Source: Anoplopoma fimbria
Taxonomy: Eukaryota; Chordata; Actinopteri; Perciformes; Anoplopomatidae
Reading direction: 5' to 3'
Length of the DNA stretch: 64,000 nucleotides
Assembly: GCF_027596085.1 (NCBI RefSeq)
Contig: NC_072472.1
Coordinates: forward strand, 8,351,451 to 8,415,450
The position numbers were made by a program, and so were the translations under genes. The notes below the pieces were generated by a model that did no database searches, was not told where the DNA came from, and saw only the letters and a program-made list of their open reading frames with translations. This document shows, piece after piece, positions 25,801 through 37,974 of the stretch. Positions within the stretch are counted from its first letter, which is position 1. Every line of letters begins with the position of its first letter.

Positions 25801-28800
25801 CAAACAAAATTAGCAAAACTTTACAAATGTAACAGCATTCAGTGTTGTCCTAAAGTTGCAGGACACTTTACTGAGAATTGCTTTTCTCCCATGCAGTGGC
25901 TACATGTAGACATACATTCTATTCTCACATGTGTTACTGGTCATTCAGAGGATTGTGCAGACTGCAAACCAATATTCACTGCCTCTCCCCTTTCACCCAA
26001 TTACTGCATACATTGTCTCAAAAAATCTTCTCCAGGGATCTCTCCCAACCAGCTTGCACAAAATTAATGAATTCATTAAATAGTCTTTTACTTGTTAGCA
26101 TTTCTTGTTTTGCATGTTTCAAAAACATTACAGCAAACCTTTTTGAGTGTGATGCATCAGTAGTGACTGTTAGATGTGTACACACCAGAGCCTGCAGGTC
26201 TAAAGTCCTTCCTGAAGGTGGAGCTGAACCTGAGCCATTCGTGCAGTAAGGACAGTGAAGCCAAACCACCTGCTCTGCTGTGCTTCGTCCTGCAAGCTCT
26301 GGCCATCCAGGGAGATCTTCAGCACAAGATCAAACTCTTCAGTAAGAGCACTGTTAAATATGCACTACTTTCATCTAGCTCACTTTTCTAGCTCTGAAGC
26401 ATAAAGTATCCAGGGTCAGAACCTGCTCAGTGCTGATTTCTGTTGTTGTTGATCAGGTCAGGTGCTGTTCAAAACCATGTTGAAGCCTTTGGTGATGTAC
26501 CCGTCGCTGTCGGTGAGGGTAACAGAGCAGGAGGGTGAGGGAACCATCATGGCCTTACAGTGTTTGGAGGAGAGCCACAATGAGAAATCCACTCCCTCAC
26601 AAGTCTACAGCAAACTGCTCCTGGTGCTCAGGACGCTGCACTCACACCTACTAGGTACAGTACGGCCGGGTCCTTATAAAAGTTATATTTATTGCTTAAC
26701 ATCACTGTGTTTTAATTATTGTTATTTTCCAGATGTGTCCATTGGCGATAAAAAGCTCTCGGCTATCTTGGGGGAGATGCTTTGGGAGGAAATTTCCCGG
26801 TGCATCATCCATGAGTGTCTAGTCTACTCCATCCCCACCAACAGCAGCCAGCTGGAGAAATACAACACTGTATGGACCTAACAACAGTTTGTTTAGTATA
26901 ACAATGTTGTTACATTCAGTAATTACATTTTTACTGAATATGTTTTTTTGTTGCATGCATTTCAAGGTGATTAAGGAAACTGAAGAGTTTGAGAAGTCTC
27001 TGAAGGAGATGGAGTATCTACGGGGCGATTCCACAGAACTCCTCAAATATGCAAGGGATGTCAACTGCCACTTTGCCAGCAAGAAGTGCAAGGATGTCAT
27101 CGTGGCGGCCCGCAAACTCATGACGTCCAAGATGCACAACACAGTCAAAGTATGCATGAGCTAGGGCAGAATGTCGAGATAATTAAACTGGAGACTGGAT
27201 ACAGATTCAGTTGCTATAGCTTAAGATGAAATACAGAAACCATGAACATTTATGTAGTTTTAGTAACAAAAAAAAAGATACTATTAGACAGAGGGGAAGA
27301 TAATCCCACACCTTGAAGCCTTATTTTTCATAAAAAATAACCGTAAAATAGGCCTACATCTGTGTCAGCAGAATTTTAATCCCACATTTGTGCATTTACT
27401 TCTTCATTCAGTTTATCAGTCACATACTTGCTCTCTCTCTTGGCTATTTGATTTGGTCACGTGATTCTTTTCCTTGCATTTTATTTTTAATCTTCCTCTG
27501 TTAGATCACACCAGACTACAAGCTGCGTCTGCCCAAGCTGCCCGTTCCAGCTTCAGAGCTGAAGGTGAAGCAAGAGAACACAAAGGACGAGATGACAATG
27601 GAGAACAAAAAGCAGCTGTCTGCGTGGAGTCTGTGTCTGCCAGCCTGTCGCATCAGCGAGTCAGTGCAGCAGCTGATGGAGCTGGCACTCAACACCCTGT
27701 GTGAAGCCGTTGGAAGCTCCACACAATGGTACGTTACAATGCTCAGAGACCTGACTGTCTTCAGTAAGAGTCCAGTGTTTCTAAATGGAAAAAACAAGAC
27801 CTATCTGAGTAATTTAATTTGCTGTACATTATTGGCATCTTGTAGAGACTGTCTTTGGCTCATATCACTGTTGATGCATCATTGAAAAGCACTCTGAAGC
27901 CCCACAAGTAAATACAGCTGCAGCATATTGTTAGGAGGAGGGATGTGTCCTACAAGTTGACAATAAATACATTAAAGGCCTTTCAACATCCTACTCAAAA
28001 CAAGGTGGAAAAACAGTCCAAAATCAAGCCTCATTGGATCCTGCAATATCCATAATGCATCCCGATAGTGTTTTTTATTAAGGATCACCTAATAAGCGTT
28101 CCTGTTTCTTTTCAGTGCATTACAACTCTTCTTCACCGTGAGAAACATCTTCCAGCTGTTCTACGATGTCGTCCCGACATACCACAAGTAAGGAGGATTC
28201 CATCATATAACATAGATCATTAAATCAAACACATTTCTCCCGAAGGTCTGAATGGTTGCCTCCTTTTTCTCTCTGCTACTCCACCCAGGGAGAACCTGCT
28301 CAAGTTCCCTCACCTGGCTGCCATCCAGCACAACAACTGCATGTACTTGGCCCACCACCTGCTCACCCTTGGCCACCATTTCAGAGCTCACCTCCCACAG
28401 CCACTCAGCGAGGGCGTCGCAACATTTGTTGACATGGTGCCCGGATTCAGGAAACTTGGTAAACAAAGAGTTATTCAACTGTTTGTCAAATTGCCATGAA
28501 ATTTAATACAGATATTCATCTCCAGAACAATTGTTCTCGGACATTGATCATCCACGGACAACAAGTCACCATTTATTTTGTCAACCACCATCGGGCCAAA
28601 ATTTCCACTTTTGCATAAATGATATCAACAACTAATCTGCAGAGTGCTTTGAAATATGCTGAGCACCCCTTTGTCATTTTCCTCCAGGTGCCCAGTGCTT
28701 CTTGGCACAGATGAACGTCCAAAGAGCTGAGCTGTTGGAGAGACTTTCCACCGCTCACAATTTCTGCAACCTGGATGATGAAGACAACTATATTGCAGCC

Positions 28801-30222
28801 AGCAAAGCAGTAAGACAGGTGAGAGGAAAGTGTAACCGTGTTGTAAAAATGAGTGTATCAGCTCTTCAACTTGTGAGGCTGCACTTTGTTCTAACATTGA
28901 GGCTATAATAGGCTCAATCAATATTTTCATTCATGCACTGCCCCTCACTCATACAGCAATAATCTGTCTGCTTGGTTGTAGGTCATTCATCAGTTGAAGC
29001 AGTTGGGCACAGTGTGGCAGGACGTCCTTCCAGTCAGCATCTATTGTAAAGCCATGGGCAACCTCCTCAACACAGCCATCACAGAAGTCATCGCCAAAAT
29101 AATGATGCTGGAGGTTTGTCCTTTTTTTGTTTAAATGGTAATTCTCCATACCATTACTACCAAAACTCCAGAGAATGAAAATAGCACCTGCCAAAAACTG
29201 GGTAAATATTGGCTGTGGGAATAAGACATTTTTAAGAGAAAAATTTATTAAAAATAAATTAAAGTTACGTGACATTTTTCTACTGTCTGCTACCAGACAG
29301 CAGTACCACTCTACCAAAAAATAGAGTGGACCGTAAAAATGTTCTGGTTTCATTTTGGATGTATGATCTACTGTTTACTCATAGCATTACCCTATTGATT
29401 ATCAGTAAGGATTTTTATTTCTCATTTTAACCATCTACAGGATATTTCTTCTGAAGACGGGGAGCACCTCCACACTCTGTGCCAAACCATAATCGAGGAA
29501 GGTCCGCTGGTCTTCATCCCTCTGGCCGAGGAAAACAAGAACAAGAAGTATCAGGAGGAAGTGCCTCTGTATGTGAGGAAGTGGAGTACCTTCAAGGAGC
29601 TGGTCATTGTTCTGAGGGCCAACCTGCAGGAGATAGTGGACAGGTCAGAAAAAAACTTGACAATTAATTTTCAATAGGTTAAAGTAAATCATTCAGGGGT
29701 TATATGCTGGTCTTTAAATCCTTATTTTAGGTGACTATATTAAGGTTCAGGTCTTTGATTGACTAAGGTCAGTGAGTAATCTCCTATATTTACATTTGCA
29801 TTTAAGTTTTTTCCCCTCTAGCCTTAAAGTGACACTGTGCAACTTAAAAATAAAGCAATTAACAATAGAGACAGATGTTTAGAGAAATTGAAGCAGTTAA
29901 GGCGAAGACCTTAGTCCTTAGGCTCAGTCAAACTCCGAAAACACTTCCATTGAAGACAGTATGTTTTGTCCCGCTTAGTAGAAAACTCACTTTTGTGTGA
30001 GTGCTGCTTTAGTATTAGAAGAAGGTCCTCTGGTTACCACATACTGTATTTTCCCTATCATGTGTGTGATTGTCTGATTGTTATTTGTTTCCTCTCCACA
30101 GGTGGACTGACGGTAAAGGTCCGCTGGCGTTGGAGTTCTCCAGTTTGGAGGTGAAGAATCTGATCCGAGCCTTGTTCCAGAATACAGAGAGGAGAGCTGT
30201 AGCTTTGACCAAAATCAAATAG
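22899..30222 (+). CDS. zw10: ZW10 kinetochore and NRZ tethering protein
   Basis: Subunit of the Rod-Zw10-Zwilch complex, which brings dynein and Mad1/Mad2 to unattached kinetochores. It is also part of the NRZ (NAG-RINT1-ZW10) tether for Golgi-to-ER vesicles. Sixteen coding exons: 22899-23003, 24504-24638, 24755-24856, 25158-25235, 25529-25688, 26189-26341, 26457-26654, 26733-26869, 26967-27149, 27505-27728, 28116-28187, 28289-28458, 28688-28818, 28982-29113, 29441-29643, 30102-30222. Total 2304 nt, 767 residues; human is about 779. It starts [20 protein letters not shown] and ends [18 protein letters not shown]. Between lie [24 protein letters not shown] and [18 protein letters not shown], all ZW10 hallmarks. 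Residues 20-120 are rich in heptad-like charged helices (coiled coil, RINT1/Zwilch side). Confidence 0.97.
23421..23626 (-). mobile_element. palindromic Tc1-type MITE, copy 2
   Basis: Same element as at 10093-10323 in the opposite orientation. About 20 bp of one terminal repeat are missing on the left; the right end ACTGGTACTGTA is intact. It lies in zw10 intron 1. Confidence 0.85.
23930..24165 (+). mobile_element. palindromic Tc1-type MITE, copy 3
   Basis: Full-length copy with both ends (TACAGTACCAGTCACAAG and its near complement), TA-flanked, in the same orientation as copy 1. It lies in zw10 intron 1, 303 bp from copy 2. Confidence 0.88.
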
Positions 30223-30764
30223 ACACTTGGAGCAAAAGAAGATACTACAGCACTTTTTCCTCTGAGGAAAATATGATTTATGCCTTTATTCATTTCCGTT
30301 GTGTGCTGCATTAAAAACTTACATGTGTGGTCGAACAGTTTGTCACAGAGACATAGTTGCCCGGTCTGGTGGAGGTATAAGTTGGTTGTAATCAATCTGT
30401 GGGATGTGTTCCTTCTCAGCATTCAGACTGCAATTAGTCCTGCAGAGATTACATGAAGGCTTCTTTATCAGCAGCCCGAGTCATATAGCTTTATTACCAC
30501 GGCAAAGCCAACTGAGGTTGTGTAACCAGCGACCTGCCATCTGTTGACATGTGTCGTATCCAGGGTTAACTTGGCTGCACATTGTTAATCAAACTTCATC
30601 TGCAGCTTGTCTCAGTTTTTCTGTCCGGATGTCATTTCAGGAGAAAGAGTTTGTTTGAACGCTAATGCCTCTAAACCACCATTTAGTTCTGACAAAGATA
30701 CCCTGGACCTTGTATCTTTTACCATTAAACTGACCTCTTCTGTTGTGTATATATTACTTGTCCA

Positions 30765-30770
30765 AATAAA
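30765..30770 (+). other. candidate zw10 polyadenylation signal
   Basis: AATAAA 543 bp after the zw10 stop codon, the first canonical signal downstream. Confidence 0.5.
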
Positions 30771-32779
30771 CCAAAAGACTCAACTTTCTCAGAATCTTTT
30801 CCAAACTGTGTTTTTAATTAACATGACGATGATGTGTTATTAGGAAGACATTGTAACTGCCTTGCAAGCACTTTTCAAAGTTTTAGGTCAGCGCTGTGTC
30901 CTCCACACGACATGCACAGACCACAAGTATCTTCTTATAATAGAAACATTAGGCTGCATACCAATCAGTGTGCTCCACTCACCTATTTTTCCTTTGCTGT
31001 CCTGAGAAGCACCTGATTCAGCTGCATTTTTATTGTCCATGTTATGAAAATGTGTCTTTGGCATCACCACATTGTGTAAAACAATACAGGACAACTGATG
31101 AGAACAAAAGGCAGTAACATAATTTATTTTAAACAATAACATGCCATAACAAAAGAATATAAGGAAAAGAGTTTTTTATGAAATCCTAAGTAGGCTATGC
31201 ATTCATCATTCTGAATGCATGAAACCAAAATCACTAGCTGGGCTTCTGTGGAATACTTTGAACATTCATATTCCTCAAATGATGAATCTTTATGTTTTAA
31301 GGCACCTTTGACCTGATCTTTGCACCACGAGCAGGCCAAAATCCCCCTTAACCAAATATGCATACTTTTGGGTTGATCTTTGTCAGTATTTGCTCAGTGA
31401 ATGACGTTGGGGGGAGGAGATAAACAGCTGGACAGACACAGCAGCACCTCCTCCTCACTCACTTCATGCCTCCTTCATTTGATCAAACCTGATGACTCCA
31501 GCAAGGAAGTTGAGTTCTGGCAGCAGCTGTATTCATCTTAAGGTATGCTCTACAGGTATGTCATTATTTTCTACATTTGTAGTGATTTATTAAGTGGATA
31601 AATCTGTGGTAGAAATCTGAAAAAAACATGGATATTGGACATTTTGTTAATTCAAAAGATTGGGATGTAAACCTGCTTTTATTTCTAGTATACATTTGTT
31701 AACAGTTACAGTAATCAATACAGTATTATGATATGAAAATATAGTATAATAATAGTTGTTGTTTTTGGTGCAATTTAAATAGCTGTGTAGATCAGGAGTG
31801 TATATAGTACAAGTCAATTTACCAATTAACAATATGACTCCAGCTGGTTTTTTTAAATAATAGTTCTATGAATAACATTCTGGATGTGTAACTTTTAATT
31901 TACCTATTCATACCCAGTGCTTAAAGGGGATTTTGGTTCCTTTCTGCTGTTGTAGTTCAGGGGACAGTTGTGAGTGTAACAGAGGAGCCTGGTGTGTGTT
32001 TTCTTTCTTCTGTCTGTGTTTGTATTGATTTTAAAAAAGTTTACACTATATAAATACATGCAAATTATAGTTGTGTTTGTATATGGATTAAACCTATTTC
32101 ATCCTCCATCAACAGGAGATACAAAATCAAAACAAATAGCAGCACCTGTACATAAATCCAGGAACTTGAGATTCAGAAAATATATTGTGATACAATAATC
32201 ACAGCACTGTTTAAACAGATACAATAATCACAGCACTGTTTAAACAGAGACGAGTAGATTTCCCACAGTTCAATGGGACACATCTGGACAATGCTTTCAC
32301 TAAGCCTTCTGGCAAATTCTTGTAATCTTTTCAAATCCATCGCGTTCCTTGGTGTTTCCCCGATTAATTTTGAGGATTAGTGATAATCCCGACGTGTGTG
32401 TGATTAATTGGAGCAGTGACTGAGACACTGATCAGCCCACTTCAGATAGATGAGACCTCATGTTATGCTGATGAGGAAGTAAAGCAACATTTGCTTTTGG
32501 GACGTCATGACACATCATCACAGCGCAGGCTCATCTATAAGCCTATCTGAGGTGATCTCAAGGATTGTATAAGGGTGGCAGAAAAATCTATATAAAGATA
32601 AAGAATTGGAGGTTGAGGAATGAATGACATCTTAAAACTTCTTGAGTGCTTCATCACTGTCTAAATGGCCATTATTGTGTTCTAATCCATTTCCACAAAC
32701 CCTTTTAAAGAGGAATTGAAGCAGCACTTACAAAGGAGCTTTAGTTACCTGTTAAAAACTGACATTTTTGCCCAAACAG
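30771..32779. other. zw10-Kir gene intergenic region
   Basis: No recognised coding sequence. Bases 31400-31551 hold a CAGCAG-rich stretch ending in AAG followed by GTATGC. This could be a noncoding first exon of the downstream channel gene, but nothing else supports it. Confidence 0.3.
32189..32246. repeat. 29-bp direct tandem duplication
   Basis: Two identical adjacent copies beginning GATACAATAATCACAGCACT. No similar unit seen elsewhere in the window. Confidence 0.95.
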
Positions 32780-33017
32780 GCACAAAACCTGAAGAGCGAT
32801 CAACATCTGGATGACCTAAGCAATGCTCCCCACTGTGATGTGCAGCAGAGAGACTCTACAAAACGTTCAGTGCATCAGTCACAGCAGGAGCCCCGTCAGG
32901 ATCGAGCCTCGCAGGAACTCCATCCCTCCAGCACAGACTCTCACTGCTAAACATCTGCTGGCATACCTGCCCCGACCACAGGCAGAATCCATCCGTCACA
33001 CTCCTTGCACTAACAGG
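32780..33017 (+). other. candidate upstream exon of the Kir channel gene
   Basis: Bounded by a good acceptor (TTTTTGCCCAAACAG) and a donor (GTACAG). Inside, an ATG at 32823 (G at -3) opens 65 codons to the donor without a stop. The frame ends in phase 0, and the next exon at 33596 is open in phase 0, so joining adds 74 residues before the usual start. The translation (for example SRSPVRIEPRRNSI, LLAYLPRPQAESIR) matches nothing I know. It may equally be a 5' UTR exon that is open by chance. Confidence 0.4.
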
Positions 33018-33622
33018 GTACAGCTGTCTATAGTTATATGATGTCCCACTGCAATCAAAAAAATCACTTGGATGTTTGAGCTTTACTATGCAGAAATATG
33101 TTTAAGCTGTTTTAACATTCATCTGCTGAGGAGGAAAACGTTTCTTTGTGCTCACCTCAAACCTGTTTAATGTACAAGATGGTTTTGAACTAGTTTGGAA
33201 ACCACACATTGTGGTCCAGTACACAGCTTACAAAAGAGTGGTAGGTGTATTTTTTTAAATTTTATATATGTTAATTAAACTTTTTTGTGAAAATCATATA
33301 AGACATAGATGATCATGGCACCAGACCCCACCTTTAGATCAGATCATGGCTCCAGCCTCACAGACTCTAGAACAAGTGAATTTGTGGATCCATAAAAGCT
33401 ACACTGGTGGTGTCCTCCAGTTTCTGGCAAATTATGACCACATCACCAGTAACCACATAAACATTTATTTGCTGCGTTCTGGAGGATGCTTTAGAATAGG
33501 ACAACAGGACAAAACTTATGAATCTACTCATCATTTATTTAGTGGTTTTGAACTTTTGTAATTTGTAAATTATGCATTGTCTTCCTTCCTTTCAGGCTAC
33601 AGCTAAATCCACTGTTGCTGCC

Positions 33623-35911
33623 ATGATGACCTCTAAAAGAACCTCTCTCATCCATAACTTTAACTACACTAAGTGCTCATCACTCCCACCTTCCCAGAAG
33701 GCCTCACCCTCCCTGAGTTCCTGCAGCCAGTCCGCTCATGCTCTGACTTTGGCTGAGCAAGAGCCACAACCCCAACCGCAAGCTATCGGAGCAGCTCCTG
33801 TGAAACCAGTAGAGGACACGCCAAAGCCTCAGCGTCCGCATCGCAGCAAAGGCCTCAAGCGTTTCAGCTCCAGGTGGCAACCGAGAGGCTCCACTGGCAG
33901 CAGCAATATTCCCGTGTCTGCAATGGAGAAGCTGCGTGGTGCAAAGAGTCACAGGAAGCGCTGTAAGCTCCTGGGTGATGATCAGTCACTGCACGTCACC
34001 AACAGCAATCTGCGCCAACGTTACGTCACCAAGGATGGCAAGTGCAGGGTCAATCTGGGACCTATTGCAGACAAGAGTCGCTTTATCTCGGATATTTTCA
34101 CCACATTGGTGGACCTCAAGTTCTGCTGGTTCCTTCTCGTCTTCACTATGTGCTACATTCTCACATGGGTGGCCTTTGGTGGAATCTATTTATTTGGTGC
34201 CTGGTTGCGTGACGACATTGCACATGTTCACGACCCACAATGGAAGGCATGTTACCAAAATGTTGACAGTTTCCTTTCAGCTTTGCTGCTGTCATTAGAG
34301 AGCCAGAGGACTATCGGGTACGGCTCCAGGATGGTGACAGCCAACTGCTCTGAGGGCACGGTGCTCCTGATGGTCCAGTCCATTCTTGGCTCCATCATCG
34401 ATGCTCTGATGGTGGGCTGCATGTTCGTCAAAATCTCCCGGCCACAGCAGAGAGCCCAGACGCTGATCTTCAGCAAGCACTGCGTCATATGTGAGCGAGA
34501 CGAGAAGCTGTGCATGCTCTTCCGCATCGGGGATCTGAGAGCGAGCCACATGGTGGATGCCAAAATCCGAGCCAAGCTGATCAAATCCAGGCAGACCACG
34601 GAGGGGGAGTTCATCCCACTGGAACAGTCGGAACTCAACCTGGGCTACGACACCGGGGGGGACAGGTTGCTCCTGGTGGAACCCCAGACCATCACCCATG
34701 TCATCAATAAAAACAGCCCCTTCTGGGGGTTGGGGTCCGAGCGTTTGAAGAGGGAGACCTTTGAGATCATTGTCATCCTGGAGGGCATCGTGGAAGCATC
34801 AGGTTTGAAGAAGTGTTTTTTAAGACTTGTGCTGCCCTCCAACTGAGGTCATGTTCATCGTAATGCAGGTACATTTCAAAACGTTGCATTTTCCGTCCCG
34901 AAAGAAGAGATGTCAAAGAGTTAGATGTGGTTAGATGGAAAGAACATGGCCTTTTGCTTGAACTTCAGGATACAGATCTGTTCTATCTACTCTCACTCTC
35001 TCTGATCACTGATGTTTCAGTATCAACACACAACACACCTGCTTGACATAGCTTTGTTTCTGCCTTACTTGCTGCTAACCGTACCTAAGGGTAATTCCTG
35101 CTATTCTATCAATGAGACCCTCAATTGAATTACTATTTTATACTCAGTCATTTGTCTGACAAGCACAAGCAGTAAAAAAAAAAATGCATTTACATCAGCG
35201 TAAAGAGGTTAATTGACTCTGCACAACTGAAATGTCCCTTATCTCATGCAGGAATGAGGAATAGCTGTGGCGCACAGAGATTTCAACTTCTGTTGTGTAT
35301 ACTTTGTATTCTGAGCAATCACCGGGAAACTTGACAACAACAGAAGGCGTCTTAACATTGCTGCTAAGAGGAAGTACTTTGGCATATTTGAGTGGTTCAG
35401 AAGCTGGAAACAGTTTAGAGGCTTTCAGAGAGCAAGTGGTTGCCAACTCCAATGTTTCCTACGTGAACCGTGTAAACCAATGTGAGCAGGAGCTAACTTG
35501 ACGGGTATGCGGTATTAACTGGTATCTTATATCATAAACAAAACATTCTACATCATATCATACTACTTATTGGTTGAAAATGTTGGCCAATTGTGGATGG
35601 AAAGCCATAATGGGAATGAAAAAGCTGTATATGCATAATAGCAGACATAGGCAATTTATTTGTCAGGTCAAGTGACTTTTAGCTGACCTTCTGAGGCTTG
35701 TTGTGTTGCAGGTATGACATGCCAGGCGAGGACATCCTACACCGAGGACGAGGTCCTCTGGGGCCACCGCTTTGAGTCCTGCATGTCCTTGGAGAAAGGG
35801 GCTTTTCGTGTGGACTACAGTGCATTTGACAAAACCTTTGAAGTCCAAATGTCTCAACTCAGCGCAAGAGACAGCAAAGAAACAAGATGTGTTTTAGAAA
35901 ATGTTGCCTAA
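33623..35911 (+). CDS. Kir3/GIRK-like inward-rectifier potassium channel
   Basis: Two-transmembrane K+ channel subunit; tetramers set the resting potential, and Kir3 members open with G-protein beta-gamma. Exons 33623-34802 and 35712-35911, 459 residues. The start is the first of two adjacent ATGs (MMTSKRTS); an upstream ATG at 33572 lies before the acceptor. Residues 1-130 are a long Ser/Pro/Arg-rich tail without family match. M1 is about 167-190, the pore helix ends at Glu226, the filter TIGYG is 230-234 and Arg236 can pair with Glu226. Asp260 in M2 is the rectification site. The intron falls at VEASG/MTCQAR, the place used by GIRK genes, and WGHRF follows. Odd: residue 229, just before the filter, is Arg rather than the usual Thr. 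The C-terminus is short. It is closest to Kir3; fish kcnj19 (Kir3.5-like) is possible, so no symbol is given. Confidence 0.88.
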
Positions 35912-36413
35912 AATAATAGTTACTTGCTTCTGTACATTAAAGTGGCAATCTTGCAGATTTTCATTTAGATGAATGTCTATTAAGTCAAGTAAATGTTTGA
36001 GCCTATGGCTTACTGTTGAAAGTATTGCAATATTTATATATCTGCTGTATAACAAATTTAGTGTCTATGGCATTGTATACAAACAAAAAATGTAACTATG
36101 CAAACAATTCTGAAAACTTGTAGCTCATGTATCAACAAAAAGACTCCAGACTGTTACACTCTGCGAACAATTTCATTATTTTTATGCAGATAGAAATTCC
36201 AAATCACAAGGCATTAAATCTTTAGGATTGCCCATTTACAGCATATAACGAGTGACTTCAAGGGATATTCCCTGATAAATGATAACAATCATACTTCATG
36301 AGTATTAATCTCAGAGCAGCCATAATTTATGTTGCGCTGTTGTGTGTATAATAAGGTTTGCACTGTGTTTTTATTGTTAAATTATAAAATATGTTATGTT
36401 GTGTTCAATAGAA

Positions 36414-36419
36414 AATAAA
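36414..36419 (+). other. candidate Kir gene polyadenylation signal
   Basis: AATAAA about 500 bp after the channel stop codon in AT-rich DNA. Between stop and signal nothing else is recognised. Confidence 0.45.
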
Positions 36420-36799
36420 CATCCTGTTGAAACCAATTGTGTGTGATGATCTCTGGGCAAATAAAAAAAGTAGTGTGGAAAAAATAATCTTAACTCAAGG
36501 ATCCATTTATATCCTGTCTTTTTCTGGACCTTTTTACAACGGGTTGTTCAACTCGATCGTCTTCAATCAGCAAATGGAAATGTGGTTGTCTTACAAGTAC
36601 CATCAGCAGAATTTTCCCTATCAATGCTTTGTTAATTCATGTTTCATTATTGCATGATTATTACTGTATTGCATGAACATGTAACTAGAAGTGCATTATT
36701 GTAGCTGGTCAAGGTTGATCTAATTTAATGATTATTGATCTCATTATACAAGATGATCAGCTCGATCATATACATTTTTGCAAAGAACTAAAGCTGTTT

Positions 36800-36885
36800 G
36801 ATGAATGTAGAGGAGTAGAAGTATAAAGTAGCATAAAATTAAAATTCTCAAGTAAATTACAAATCCTTTAAGACAATAAAGTTCT
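36800..36885 (-). repeat. fragment of the ACTTTTACT-rich repeat
   Basis: GTAGAGGAGTAGAAGTATAA and following bases match the complement of copies A and B. About 85 bp remain. Confidence 0.45.
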
Positions 36886-37075
36886 ACTTTACTTGACTTG
36901 ATATGTTTGTTCAGTCAATTGCACAACAGCTCTATACCATTGTTAGCAATGTTTTTTCTATGTGAATGCACAATAGCAGATGCTCATAGCAAGGCCCACA
37001 ACAAACTATTATTTGTTATATGATTATTTTCTTGACTATTGTTTTCAATTAAATCTGCCTGTTAACTCAGAAATC

Positions 37076-37215
37076 ATAAGTTAAGATAATCCTTTTTTAG
37101 TCCTGCAGCGGGGAAATTTACAGGATTTCAAAAATAAGTATTATAAATAAGCAAATGAGCAATAAAAAAAACAGTAAAAACAGTAAAGAATCCACAATAA
37201 CTGAAATATCATATA
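37076..37215 (-). mobile_element. LINE 3' end interrupted by a MITE
   Basis: AAGATAATCC, TTTTTTAGTCCTGCAGCGGG and GAATCCACAATAACTGAAAT match the copy at 21918-22140 in the same orientation. The match stops at 37216, exactly where MITE copy 4 begins. Confidence 0.6.
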
Positions 37216-37447
37216 TACAGTACCAGTCAAAAGTTTGGACACACCTTCTCATTCAATGGTTTCTCTTTATTTATTTATTTTTTTCCTACATTGTAGAATA
37301 ATATTGAAGACATCCAAACTATGAAGGAACACATGGAATTATGTGGTAAACAAACAAATGCTCAACAAACCAGAATATGTTTTATATTTTAGATTCTTCA
37401 AAGTAGTTGAATGAGAAGGTGTGTCCAAACTTTTGACTGGTACTGTA
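37216..37447 (-). mobile_element. palindromic Tc1-type MITE, copy 4
   Basis: 232 bp with both inverted ends, TA-flanked, oriented like copy 2, nested in the LINE 3' end just upstream. Confidence 0.88.
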
Positions 37448-37504
37448 CATTATATAAAATGACAACAATATGATTAATTGTTATTCTCATTACCATTTAT
37501 ATTG

Positions 37505-37670
37505 AAACAATATTGTACCTGCGGTACCTCTCCTTCACACACCGGGGATGAAGCAGCTTCACACCCCGGTCCTTCAGGTCCTTCCTTCCTGCTGCTGTCA
37601 GGTTGCACAACCAACTCTGCTCCCAGCAGACCACATGACAATAATAACATGACAATAAAAACCTGTGCAA
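37505..37670 (+). pseudogene. C-terminal remnant of a LINE ORF2
   Basis: Plus-strand reading gives RSFRSFLPAAVRLHN, typical of the last residues of fish non-LTR reverse-transcriptase ORFs (pattern R..SFIP.A..LLN). It is directly followed by the 3' UTR at 37671. Frameshifts are present; upstream RT domains are absent (5' truncation). Confidence 0.5.
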
Positions 37671-37968
37671 TACATTACACATTACACTGTGCAATAATAG
37701 TTAATAATAGTTAAAAAAAGTTAAAATAGTTAAAATAGTTTTTTTCTGTCTGTAAATATAATATTTCAGTTATTGTTGTTTTTCTACTTTTTTTTCTTTT
37801 CTTTTTTTATTGCTTATTTATAATACTTGTTTTTATTATTATTTTTATTTTCATTTTTATTTTTATCTTGTCTTCTTCTACTATGTCTCTTGTGTGCACT
37901 TTACTCTATGCTGCTGTAAGCCTGCAAATAATCCCCGCTAATAATACTAATAAAATTCTTAATCTTAT
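37671..37968 (+). mobile_element. LINE 3' UTR, first of two tandem copies
   Basis: Runs from CATTACACTGTGCAATAATA through TCTGTCTGTAAATATAATAT to GCTGCTGTAAGCCTGCAAAT. It is the plus-strand version of the element at 21918-22140. Confidence 0.65.
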
Positions 37969-37974
37969 CTAATA

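Noticed and set aside
29810..29950. Conserved-looking segment in zw10 intron 15 as a possible RNA gene
   Set aside because: No stable fold, snoRNA boxes or tRNA features could be found by eye.
34252..34699. Minus-strand frames across the Kir pore exon
   Set aside because: Antisense shadows of a conserved coding exon.
35195..35501. Open frames on both strands in the Kir intron
   Set aside because: No splice sites that would join them in phase, and no similarity to Kir or other proteins.
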